Program-made: the position numbers and the translations under genes
Source of the DNA: Hyphomicrobiales bacterium
GTDB taxonomy: Bacteria > Pseudomonadota > Alphaproteobacteria > Rhizobiales > Kaistiaceae
Assembly (NCBI GenBank): GCA_017305815.1
Contig: JAFKJZ010000301.1
Coordinates: 748-8,029, forward strand
Direction: 5' to 3'
Length of the DNA: 7,282 nucleotides
The notes under the pieces: generated by a model
Told to the model about the DNA's origin: nothing
Databases searched by the model: none
Seen by the model: the letters and a program-made list of their open reading frames with translations, nothing else
In this document: one piece after another, positions 1 to 5,167 of the stretch
Layout of the letters: each line of letters opens with the position of its first letter
Numbering within the stretch: position 1 is the stretch's first letter

Positions 1-187
1 GGTCCTCGGCGTGCTGATCTTCGTGGGCCTCGCCGCCTATGACACGCAGAAGATCAAGGAAATGTACTATGTCGGCGACGACGGCACCGTGGCCGGCCGC
101 AAGGCGATCATGGGCGCGCTGACGCTGTACCTCGACTTCATCAACCTGTTCCTGATGCTGCTGCGCCTGTTCGGCGACCGCCGCTAA
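1..187 (+). CDS. Bax inhibitor-1/YccA family membrane protein, C-terminal fragment
   Basis: This is the last 61 codons of a gene entering from the left edge, read from base 2 to the TAA at 185-187. The peptide has a hydrophobic segment (VLGVLIFVGLAAYD), a short polar loop starting TQKIKEMYY, and a final hydrophobic helix ending LYLDFINLFLMLLRLFGDRR. The combination of AYDTQKIK and LYLDFINLFLMLLR is the usual C-terminal signature of the bacterial BI-1/YccA (UPF0005) family. These are inner-membrane proteins with about seven transmembrane helices; some homologues conduct calcium or contact the FtsH protease, but the role of the alphaproteobacterial members is not firmly known. The N-terminal three quarters lie outside the window, so I cannot tell which YbhL/YccA-type paralogue this is. 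A strong terminator follows 24 bases after the stop, so this gene ends its transcription unit. Confidence 0.9.
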   Translation, partial: VLGVLIFVGLAAYDTQKIKEMYYVGDDGTVAGRKAIMGALTLYLDFINLFLMLLRLFGDRR

Positions 188-211
188 GGCGGGGCATCCA
201 GCAGATAGCGA

Positions 212-239
212 GGGCGCGGCCTAGGCCGCGCCCTTTTTT
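212..239 (+). terminator. Intrinsic terminator after the BI-1 gene
   Basis: A perfect palindrome occupies 212-233 (two 11-base arms, GGGCGCGGCCT and its complement, so about 9 GC-rich pairs around a CTAG loop). Six T residues follow directly at 234-239. This is a textbook rho-independent terminator for the upstream + strand gene. There is no A-run on its left, so it should act on + strand transcripts only. It separates the BI-1 gene from the acetyltransferase. Confidence 0.93.
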
Positions 240-313
240 ATTGCCGACGCGCATTTTCGTTGCCAGCACCCTTGCCGTCGCTATGGTCGCCCCGCTCAAT
301 GCGAGACAGCGCC

Positions 314-883
314 ATGCATGCCACTCCGGACCCCATCGAAATCCGCCCCGTCACCCTCGACGACCTCGCCGCCATCACGGCGATCTACGCGCATTCGGTG
401 CTGCACGGCACGGCAAGCTTCGAGCTCGATCCGCCCGACCTCGACGAGATGCGGCGGCGCCACGACGCGCTGCTCGCCGGCGGCCATCCCTATCTGGTCG
501 CGACCGAGAGCAACGAGCTGCTCGGCTATGCCTATGCCGGCCCCTATCGCGCCCGGCCTGCCTACCGCCACACGGTCGAGGATTCGATCTATCTGAGCCC
601 GGCCGCGCAGGGGCGCGGCGTCGGCCGCCGCCTGCTGGCGGCGCTGATCGAGGCCGCGACGGAGGCCGGCTTCCGCCAGATGGTCGGCGTCATCGGCGAT
701 TCCGGCCACCAGGCGTCGATCCGCCTGCACCGGGCGCTCGGCTTCCGCCTCGTCGGCATCTTCGAGAATGTCGGCTGGAAGCATGGCCGCTGGATCGACA
801 GCGTGCTGATGCAGCGCGCCCTCGGCGCCGGCAGCGACGCGCCGCCGGGCATCCCTTCTAGTGCCCCCGACCTTCAGATATAG
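314..883 (+). CDS. GNAT family N-acetyltransferase (phosphinothricin/methionine-sulfone type)
   Basis: The 189-residue cytoplasmic protein begins with IEIRPVTLDDLAAITAIY, the usual N-terminal strand and helix of the PAT/YncA (MddA) branch of the GNAT superfamily. It contains GTASFE at residues 32-37, conserved in that branch, and the acetyl-CoA pyrophosphate loop QGRGVG at 99-104. It ends with GFRLVGIFENVGWKHGRWID, where the PAT family ends. Known relatives transfer acetyl from acetyl-CoA to the amino group of phosphinothricin, methionine sulfone or sulfoximine; the true substrate here cannot be read from sequence. I chose ATG 314 because GAG at 303-305 lies 8 bases upstream and the length then fits the family. 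ATG 299 (5 residues longer, no visible ribosome site) and TTG 260 are alternatives. The last ~20 residues after MQRAL are a poorly conserved extension. Confidence 0.9.
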   Translation: MHATPDPIEIRPVTLDDLAAITAIYAHSVLHGTASFELDPPDLDEMRRRHDALLAGGHPYLVATESNELLGYAYAGPYRARPAYRHTVEDSIYLSPAAQGRGVGRRLLAALIEAATEAGFRQMVGVIGDSGHQASIRLHRALGFRLVGIFENVGWKHGRWIDSVLMQRALGAGSDAPPGIPSSAPDLQI

Positions 884-914
884 CGAAGGGATATCAGATG
901 AGAGGGAAGGTGCC

Positions 915-1205
915 GTGAAGCGCTTCGCCGCTGCGTTGGGGATTATGCTGGCGGGAGCGGGCAACGCCCATGCGTTCTGCTCCGAGCCATACGGCCGTTT
1001 TTCCGCTCCGAGTGCACCCGGCAGGTTCGACCGTCCCGATGTGCCCTACTGCCTCTCCAGCTATAAATGGTCAGGGAAGCATGAGTGCGATAGCTGGGAA
1101 ATCGATAGCTACAAGCGCGAGGTCGAGGAATATATCGAAAAGCTGAACTCGTTTGTCAGCGAGGCCAATGCGTTGTCGCAGCAAGCCAGCCGGTTCGCGC
1201 GATAG
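915..1205 (+). CDS. Small exported cysteine-containing protein, probably truncated
   Basis: I do not recognise a named family. The 96-residue product starts at GTG 915, with AGAGGGAAGG at 901-910 just upstream. It opens with a signal peptide: KR, a hydrophobic core FAAALGIMLAGAG, and a likely cleavage after AHA at residues 18-20. The mature part has a proline-rich stretch, cysteines at 22, 46 and 58 (the last in HECDSW), then a charged, probably coiled helix from about residue 62 (WEIDSYKREVEEYIEKLNSF) to the end. It is presumably periplasmic. It ends at TAG 1203-1205, but the same frame continues for 17 more sense codons with a fourth cysteine, so this looks like a nonsense-mutated or read-through form of a ~113-residue protein. 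It lies 31 bases after the acetyltransferase and may be co-transcribed. A GTG at 861 would add 18 residues and bury the signal peptide. Confidence 0.6.
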   Translation: MKRFAAALGIMLAGAGNAHAFCSEPYGRFSAPSAPGRFDRPDVPYCLSSYKWSGKHECDSWEIDSYKREVEEYIEKLNSFVSEANALSQQASRFAR

Positions 1206-1259
1206 GCATATGACTATGCGCGATGCGAGGCCGACGAGATCTCCAATCAGCACCAATAG
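1206..1259 (+). other. In-frame continuation of the small cysteine protein beyond its TAG
   Basis: Directly after the TAG at 1203-1205, the same frame reads AYDYARCEADEISNQHQ and stops at TAG 1257-1259. The peptide continues the amphipathic helix before the stop (the last residues there are QQASRFAR) and supplies a fourth cysteine at position 104 of the joined protein, giving an even number. I take 915-1259 to be the ancestral gene. The alternatives are chance or a sequencing error in one base. Confidence 0.5.
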
Positions 1260-1284
1260 ACCCGCCAAGCCGATCTAGGACGGC

Positions 1285-1668
1285 TCAGCCCTGGACGAGC
1301 TTCAGCTTCGTATCCAGCACCGCCAGCACCTGCCGCAGGTCGTGGCCGCGCTTCATGATGTAGCCGCCCGCCGCGATCACCGCATAGGCGCCCTGGCGGT
1401 TCCGCAGCTCCGGGTCCTTCACCACCTTGTAGAGCGGCATTTCGGATGAACGGCGGAAGATCGAGAACACCGCCTTGTCGCGCAGATGGTCGATCGCATA
1501 ATCGCGCCATTCGCCGGCGGCGACCATGCGCCCATAGACGCGCAGGATCTCGTTCAGCTCCAGTCGGTTGAAAGCAATCAGGGGCGCGACCTTCGTCGCT
1601 TCCGGCGGTTTCAGCGTGACCAGCGTCGCGCTGCCGCCGGCCGACGCCTTCTCGTCACCTTCGCTCAA
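1285..1668 (-). CDS. DUF2794 domain-containing protein
   Basis: The protein of 127 residues, with no signal peptide or membrane segment, matches my knowledge of the DUF2794 family, a short cytoplasmic family found mainly in alphaproteobacteria. Its core begins near residue 30 with LIAFNRLELNEILRVYGRMVA, followed by EWRDYAIDHLRDKAVFSIFRR, then PLYKVVKDPELRNRQGAYAVIAAGG, and ends with LRQVLAVLDTKLKLVQG. The function is unknown; the compact basic and acidic layout gives no catalytic motif. The start is TTG at 1668, fixed by a perfect AGGAGG five bases upstream; there is no in-frame ATG at the right place. It faces the small cysteine protein tail to tail, with 25 bases between TAG 1259 and its own stop and no clear terminator. 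A sigma70-like promoter lies just upstream. Confidence 0.92.
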   Translation of the reverse strand: MSEGDEKASAGGSATLVTLKPPEATKVAPLIAFNRLELNEILRVYGRMVAAGEWRDYAIDHLRDKAVFSIFRRSSEMPLYKVVKDPELRNRQGAYAVIAAGGYIMKRGHDLRQVLAVLDTKLKLVQG

Positions 1669-1673
1669 TGGCG

Positions 1674-1679
1674 CCTCCT
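1674..1679 (-). promoter_or_regulatory. Perfect Shine-Dalgarno deciding a TTG start for DUF2794
   Basis: The minus strand reads AGGAGG here, 5 bases before the TTG at 1668. It is the full anti-16S complement and makes the non-ATG start credible. Confidence 0.85.
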
Positions 1680-1708
1680 GTTACGAGCCGCTCCGTCATC
1701 GAAGCGTC

Positions 1709-1737
1709 ATGATCGCTCCGATCGACACGACTGGCAA
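1709..1737 (-). promoter_or_regulatory. Candidate sigma70 promoter for DUF2794
   Basis: On the minus strand, TTGCCA (1737-1732, five of six to TTGACA) is followed after exactly 17 bases by GATCAT (1714-1709, four of six to TATAAT). Transcription would begin near 1702, giving a leader of about 34 bases before the TTG start with the AGGAGG inside it. Position and spacing are good; the -10 is only moderate. Confidence 0.5.
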
Positions 1738-1756
1738 GGCTCGCGAACGATTCGGC

Positions 1757-1784
1757 CCGGAACGGCGGTCCGCCGGCATTCCGG
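1757..1784. repeat. Palindrome upstream of the DUF2794 promoter
   Basis: CCGGAACGGC (1757-1766) pairs with GCCG (1772-1775) and, after a three-base bulge GCA, with TTCCGG (1779-1784). The element sits about 20 bases upstream of the candidate DUF2794 -35. It could be an operator or simply a GC-rich chance palindrome. There is no T-run, so it is not a terminator. Confidence 0.35.
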
Positions 1785-1822
1785 AGCCGGCAAACGCGAT
1801 TTCGCCGCAATCATCACGCCGC

Positions 1823-1851
1823 TTTGAAGTTAAGCCTAAAAATTCCTTTAT
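1823..1851 (+). promoter_or_regulatory. Possible RpoH-like promoter at the head of the non-coding stretch
   Basis: TTTGAA (1823-1828), 16 bases, then CCTTTAT (1845-1851) resembles the rhizobial RpoH consensus as I remember it (CTTGAA, 16-17 bases, CCTATAT), with one mismatch in each half. It also reads as a weak sigma70 site, TTGAAG (1824-1829), 17 bases, TTTATT (1847-1852). The patch is unusually AT-rich for this window. The first gene downstream on this strand is htpG, but a terminator-like hairpin lies between. Confidence 0.35.
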
Positions 1852-1906
1852 TCCGCCCTTTTTCGGCCCGGCACCGGCCGCATTGGCCCGGCAATATCTC
1901 ATCATC

Positions 1907-1997
1907 GCTTCGAACGGTCCGGCTTGGCCAAGGCTTCGGAATTTCTCAGCCCCCCAGCCCCCCGGGGTCCTCAGTCGAGCCGGACCACCTTCGAAGC
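1907..1997. repeat. Long interrupted inverted repeat
   Basis: The two 8-base blocks at 1907-1914 and 1916-1923 are the exact reverse complements of 1990-1997 and 1979-1986. Only the linker differs (one base on the left, three on the right). A third, imperfect copy of the outer block, GCTTCGGAA, lies in the loop at 1933-1941. Confidence 0.8.
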
Positions 1998-2036
1998 AGA
2001 CGTCGAATTGCATTCCCCCTCCCAAAAAGTCCCCTG

Positions 2037-2064
2037 AGGTCGGCCCCCGCCGGCCTTTTTCTTT
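2037..2064 (+). terminator. Terminator-like hairpin upstream of htpG
   Basis: AGGTCGGC (2037-2044), loop CCCC, and GCCGGCCT (2049-2056) form an 8-pair stem with one U-G wobble. TTTTCTTT follows at 2057-2064. It points along the + strand but no gene on that strand ends nearby (the last ends at 1205 or 1259), so it would end a non-coding transcript or attenuate read-through into htpG. Confidence 0.55.
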
Positions 2065-2092
2065 GCCTGCGGGACGGGCGCGGCCCTCCGGC

Positions 2093-2121
2093 CTTGAATC
2101 TCCGCTGCCAACCGGCGATAT
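2093..2121 (+). promoter_or_regulatory. Candidate heat-shock (RpoH/sigma32) promoter of htpG
   Basis: CTTGAA (2093-2098), 16 bases, then GCGATAT (2115-2121) fits the alphaproteobacterial RpoH consensus as I know it (CTTGAA, 16-17 bases, CCTATAT): six of six in the -35 and five of seven in the -10. It lies just past the terminator-like hairpin. Transcription from near 2128 would give a leader of about 88 bases to the htpG GTG. htpG is a classic RpoH target, which supports the call. Confidence 0.6.
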
Positions 2122-2203
2122 CAGCGCCGCCGCGCCTGCGCCGGCCTGATGCCGATCGCGTTCCCCGCCTGCCGATGGCCCGTGGCGACGGGACGAAAAT
2201 ACC

Positions 2204-2209
2204 GGAGAG
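2204..2209 (+). promoter_or_regulatory. Ribosome binding site of htpG
   Basis: GGAGAG lies 6 bases before the GTG at 2216 (8 bases counted from GGAG), supporting GTG over later in-frame ATG codons, which fall inside the conserved ATPase domain. Confidence 0.8.
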
Positions 2210-2215
2210 AGAAGC

Positions 2216-4249
2216 GTGTCTGAACAGAAGCCAGCCGCCGAAACCCGCACTTTCGAAGCCGAGGTCTCCCGCCTGCTGCACATGATGGTGCATTCGGTCT
2301 ATTCGAATCGCGACGTCTTCCTGCGCGAACTGATCTCCAACGCCGCCGACGCCTGCGAGAAGCTGCGCACGCTCTCGCTGTCGGATCCGGCCATCGCCGA
2401 GGGCGGCGACGCCTTCCGGATCGTCATCGAGGCCGACAAGAAAGCGCCCAGCCTCGCCATCTCCGACAACGGCATCGGCATGGACCGGCAGGAGCTAATC
2501 GACAATCTCGGCACCATCGCCCAGTCCGGCACCCGCGCCTTCCTCGAGCAGGCCGGCGAGGGCGCGAAGGGTTCGGCGCTGATCGGCCAGTTCGGCGTCG
2601 GCTTCTACTCCGCCTTCATGGTCGCCGACAGCGTCACCGTCCTCTCGCGCAAGGCCGGTTCCGACGAGGCCTGGCGCTGGCATTCCGACGGCAAGGGCGC
2701 CTACGAGATCGAGCCCGTCGACCTGGCCGAAGCGCCTGCGCGCGGCACGCGGATCGTGCTGCACCTGAACCCCGACAATGCCAGCTATGCCGAGACGGAG
2801 ACAATCGAGCGCATCGTCACCGCCTATTCGGCGCATGTGCCGGTTCCGATCGTGCTGAAGCTCGCCGACGGCAGCGAGGAGCAACTCGCCGACGGCAGCG
2901 CGCTGTGGCGGAAGTCGAAGGCCTCGGTCACCGAGGAAGAATACAAGGACTTCTACGGCCATGTCGGCGGCCGCTTCGACGAGCCGGCCGTCACCATCCA
3001 CTATCGCGCCGAGGGCCGGACGGAATATTCCGTGCTGCTCTTCGTGCCGTCGTCGCGGCCGTTCGACCTGTTCGAGCCGGAGCGGCAGGGCAAGGTAAAG
3101 CTCTATGTCCGCCGCGTCTTCATCACCGACGAGGCCGAGATCCTGCCGCCCTGGCTGCGCTTCGTGCGCGGCGTCATCGATTCGGAAGACCTGCCGCTCA
3201 ATCTCTCGCGCGAGATGCTGCAGAAGAACCCGGTGATCGAGGCGATCGGCAAGGGCGTCACCAACCGCATCCTCGCCGACCTCGACAAGCTCGCGACCGA
3301 CAATGCCGACAGCTTCGCCAAGGTCTGGGAATCCTTCGGCGCCGTGCTGAAGGAGGGCCTCTACGAGGCGCCCGACCGGCGCGACGCGCTGTTCAAGCTG
3401 GCGCGCTTCAAGACGACGACGGGCGGCGACAACTGGCGCAGCCTCGCCGAGGTCGTCGCCGCCTTCCGGCCCAGCCAGACGGCGATCTACTACGCGCTCG
3501 GCGACGACGCGGCGACCATCGCCGCCAGCCCGCATCTCGAGGGCTACGCCAAGCGCGGCGTCGAGGTGCTGGTGCTCGCCGACCCGGTCGACGCCTTCTG
3601 GGTCCGCACCGCGCTCGGCTTCGACGGCAAGCCGTTCCAGTCGGTAACGCAGGGCGCCGCCAGCCTCGACCTGATCCCGGTGCTGGAAGCGGAGGCCGCC
3701 AAGGACGCCGCCAGCGAGGAGAAGCCCGCCTCCGAAGCGGCGCTCGCCGCGCTGACGCTGCGCCTCAAGCAGGCGCTCGGCGACAAGGTCGTCGAGGTGC
3801 GCGGCTCGAACCGGCTGGCGACCAGCCCGGCCTGCCTGGTGGCGCCGGAGTTCGGGCCCGACAGGCAGCTGGAAAAGATCCTGGCGAGCCGCGACGGGGC
3901 CGGCGGCCGCGCCGCCCAGATCCTCGAGCTCAATCCGGCCCATCCGCTGGTGGCCGGCCTCGCCGCCCAGGCGGCGGCGGGCGGAGCTGCTGCCGAGCGG
4001 AGAAGACCATCGGCTGAAAGACGGGCACCGGCCTTGCTGCCCCGATCGGGCGGAAAGACCGGGCCGCGACACCGCCAGGCCGGCGCTGCCGGGAGGGCAG
4101 ATGATCGGCGCCGGACGCTATGCGGCCGGCGCGTGATCATGGTTATGGCAATGGCGATGGATCGGCCGGGCGGTCAGGATCTTCCGGCCTCGCTGCGGCA
4201 GGGCTACCAGTCGGCGCCCTTTTCAGAAAACGCGGCTCCGAGGATCTGA
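2216..4249 (+). CDS. htpG: Molecular chaperone HtpG (Hsp90) with an aberrant C-terminus
   Basis: HtpG is the bacterial Hsp90, a cytoplasmic homodimeric ATP-driven chaperone acting late in folding, often with DnaK. The N-terminal GHKL ATPase is intact: ELISNAADA at 38-46 with catalytic E38 and N42, DNGIGM at 84-89, GTIAQSGT at 99-106, GQFGVGFYS at 124-132, GTRI at 177-180. The middle domain has KLYVRRVFI and NLSREMLQ with ATP-contacting R332. Family similarity runs to about residue 590 (LNPAHPLVAGLAAQ). Beyond 3986 the frame gives ~87 arginine- and proline-rich residues to 677, against the usual ~625-630, and lacks the final dimerisation helix (VELLLDQALL in E. coli). Codons there are atypical (AGA, CGA, GCA) and the end overlaps the DUF1223 gene by 46 bases. 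The start is GTG with a good ribosome site and a heat-shock-like promoter. An assembly error or a real 3' rearrangement are both possible. Confidence 0.95.
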   Translation: MSEQKPAAETRTFEAEVSRLLHMMVHSVYSNRDVFLRELISNAADACEKLRTLSLSDPAIAEGGDAFRIVIEADKKAPSLAISDNGIGMDRQELIDNLGTIAQSGTRAFLEQAGEGAKGSALIGQFGVGFYSAFMVADSVTVLSRKAGSDEAWRWHSDGKGAYEIEPVDLAEAPARGTRIVLHLNPDNASYAETETIERIVTAYSAHVPVPIVLKLADGSEEQLADGSALWRKSKASVTEEEYKDFYGHVGGRFDEPAVTIHYRAEGRTEYSVLLFVPSSRPFDLFEPERQGKVKLYVRRVFITDEAEILPPWLRFVRGVIDSEDLPLNLSREMLQKNPVIEAIGKGVTNRILADLDKLATDNADSFAKVWESFGAVLKEGLYEAPDRRDALFKLARFKTTTGGDNWRSLAEVVAAFRPSQTAIYYALGDDAATIAASPHLEGYAKRGVEVLVLADPVDAFWVRTALGFDGKPFQSVTQGAASLDLIPVLEAEAAKDAASEEKPASEAALAALTLRLKQALGDKVVEVRGSNRLATSPACLVAPEFGPDRQLEKILASRDGAGGRAAQILELNPAHPLVAGLAAQAAAGGAAAERRRPSAERRAPALLPRSGGKTGPRHRQAGAAGRADDRRRTLCGRRVIMVMAMAMDRPGGQDLPASLRQGYQSAPFSENAAPRI

Positions 4250-4989
4250 CCGGGCTCCCCGCGCTCGTTCTCGGCCTGCAGCAGTATGGCGCAGCCATCC
4301 GCATTGGCCTGGTGGTACTCGCTCATCGGCAGATCGACGTCGACCGCCTCGCCGCGCCACATGGCGATCGGGCGCAGCTTGGTGACGACGTTGTAGTAGG
4401 CGAGCGTGCGGTCCTGATTTTCGCCGGTGCGGATCGGCACGTCGACATGGCGCTTATAGAGCGCCAGCCAGATCGTCGCCTTGCGCACACGGGGGATGGC
4501 CCGGTCCGCGGTCTGGCCAATCTTCACCCGGATCGCGTCGCCGGCCATCTCCATGGCGACGGGAACGGCCAGCGGCGGCTCCGACTTCAGCACCGCCTCG
4601 ATCGCCGCCTTGTCGCTGCCGACGACGTGCTGCGTGCCGTTGACGATCATCTGCGGCGTATAGATCTGCCGGTCGCCGCGGGCATTGGCGTAGGATTTCT
4701 GGCGGGCGGTAAATTCGTGGCTGGCGAGCGTGTCCTTCCAGCCGAGATAGTCCCAGTAGTCGACGGGAAGCGACAGGGCGACGATGTCGTCGCGTTCGGC
4801 GAAGCCCTCCAGCACCTCGTCCGCCGGGGGACAGGAAGCGCAGCCCTGGCTGGTGAACAATTCCAGCACCGCGGAGATTTTCGGTTCGGTCTTTATCTCG
4901 CTGCCGGGCTCGCTGGCCCAAGCCGAGATAGCCGGGATGATGCCCAGGCCAATGGCCAAGACAATCCAAGTGGGTTTCGGAACGAACAT
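4204..4989 (-). CDS. DUF1223 domain exported thioredoxin-like protein
   Basis: The 261-residue protein begins with a signal peptide: KPTW, a hydrophobic run IVLAIGLGIIPAISAWA, and a likely cleavage near residue 25. It then has VLELFTSQGCASCPPADEVL, the hallmark of DUF1223, with a thioredoxin-type CxxC at C50 and C53. Further family features are PVDYWDYLGWKD, then a segment from SHEFTARQKSYA to YTPQMIVNG, which holds the cis-proline-like TPQ of the fold, and a beta-rich C-terminal half. It probably acts in the periplasm as a redox protein; the substrate is unknown. The length is normal and both cysteines are present. The start is ATG 4989; the nearest ribosome-like site, AGGA at 5006-5003, is 13 bases away, rather far, but no better in-frame start exists upstream. 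It lies 217 bases downstream of acnA on the same strand and overlaps the convergent htpG end by 46 bases. Confidence 0.93.
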   Translation of the reverse strand: MFVPKPTWIVLAIGLGIIPAISAWASEPGSEIKTEPKISAVLELFTSQGCASCPPADEVLEGFAERDDIVALSLPVDYWDYLGWKDTLASHEFTARQKSYANARGDRQIYTPQMIVNGTQHVVGSDKAAIEAVLKSEPPLAVPVAMEMAGDAIRVKIGQTADRAIPRVRKATIWLALYKRHVDVPIRTGENQDRTLAYYNVVTKLRPIAMWRGEAVDVDLPMSEYHQANADGCAILLQAENERGEPGQILGAAFSEKGADW

Positions 4990-5086
4990 GCCCGCAAACT
5001 TATCCTGATCGCCGAGACAACCGCACGCCGTGCGTGCCGTCGAAAAGCTAGATCCGGGATTGATCGTAAGCCATTCAATTAAGGGT

Positions 5087-5121
5087 GACCGGCTGTGAAT
5101 CGGTACCGGTCATCCACAGCC
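5087..5121. repeat. Interleaved inverted repeats
   Basis: GACCGG (5087-5092) is complementary to CCGGTC (5106-5111), and GGCTGTG (5091-5097) to CACAGCC (5115-5121). The arms alternate and share two bases, so both stems cannot be complete together. A CGGTACCG palindrome (5101-5108) lies at the centre. The function is unknown. Confidence 0.6.
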
Positions 5122-5136
5122 TCTGTCCGGCTAAAC

Positions 5137-5167
5137 CCGCGCGGCAATTAAGAAAATCGCCGCGCGG
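5137..5167 (-). terminator. Likely terminator hairpin downstream of acnA
   Basis: CCGCGCGGC (5137-5145) and GCCGCGCGG (5159-5167) make a perfect 9-pair GC stem around a 13-base AT-rich loop. It begins 39 bases after the acnA stop. On the minus strand it is followed only by GGGTTTAG, a weak U-tract, so it may be a partial or rho-assisted terminator, or a 3' end stabiliser that lets some transcripts reach the DUF1223 gene. Confidence 0.5.

Larger units (their letters stand above)
1858..2064 (+). ncRNA. Candidate structured non-coding RNA upstream of htpG
   Basis: No convincing open frame covers this stretch. It contains a long inverted repeat: GCTTCGAA (1907-1914) and GGTCCGGC (1916-1923) pair with GCCGGACC (1979-1986) and TTCGAAGC (1990-1997). 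That gives 16 pairs interrupted only by C1915 facing ACC 1987-1989. The 55-base loop holds TTGGCCAA and a C-rich tract. A terminator-like hairpin with a T-rich tail closes the stretch at 2037-2064, and a heat-shock-like promoter lies at its start. I infer a transcript of about 200 bases, start approximate. It might instead be an untranslated leader of htpG or an untranscribed DNA palindrome. Confidence 0.35.

Noticed and set aside
241..861. Alternative + strand frame of 206 codons over the acetyltransferase
   Set aside because: The translation is arginine-rich and featureless; the overlapping frame carries the clear GNAT motifs.
861..914. GTG 861 as the start of the small cysteine protein
   Set aside because: It would overlap the acetyltransferase and place 18 polar residues before the signal peptide. 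GTG 915 has a good ribosome site and a canonical signal sequence.
1948..1968. C-rich AGCCCCCC direct repeat in the loop of the inverted repeat
   Set aside because: Two adjacent copies only; this can arise by slippage in C-runs and does not support an array or mobile element.
1568..2149. Plus-strand open frames in the gene-free stretch (1568-2149 and 1824-2285)
   Set aside because: They have no ribosome site and a proline/serine-rich random appearance. They overlap the DUF2794 gene or htpG and run through the inverted repeat and terminator-like hairpin.
1696..2283. Minus-strand open frame of 195 codons across the region upstream of htpG
   Set aside because: The composition is that of random GC-rich DNA and no family is recognisable. 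It overlaps the htpG start, its ribosome site and the candidate promoters.
2905..4017. Long + strand open frame (370 codons) inside htpG
   Set aside because: This is the +1 shadow of htpG, with arginine-rich low-complexity translation. Its end (AEKTIG then TGA) does not resemble an HtpG C-terminus.
2495..4072. Long minus-strand open frame (525 codons) antisense to htpG
   Set aside because: It is a mirror of strongly GC3-biased htpG codons. The translation is rich in R, A, G and H with no recognisable domain, while htpG is unmistakable.
4139..4160. Repeated ATGG-like units near the end of htpG as a tandem repeat
   Set aside because: The units (ATGGTT, ATGGCA, ATGGCG, ATGG) are irregular and span only about 20 bases, too little to call a repeat element.
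4164..4189. GGCCGG/CCGGCC hairpin between htpG and DUF1223 as a bidirectional terminator
   Set aside because: The stem is only 6 pairs with a 14-base loop and there is no T-run on either side. Such GGCC palindromes are common by chance at this GC content.
4120..5082. Plus-strand open frame of 320 codons opposite the DUF1223 gene
   Set aside because: It is antisense to a recognisable DUF1223 protein with signal peptide and CxxC; the translation has no domain.
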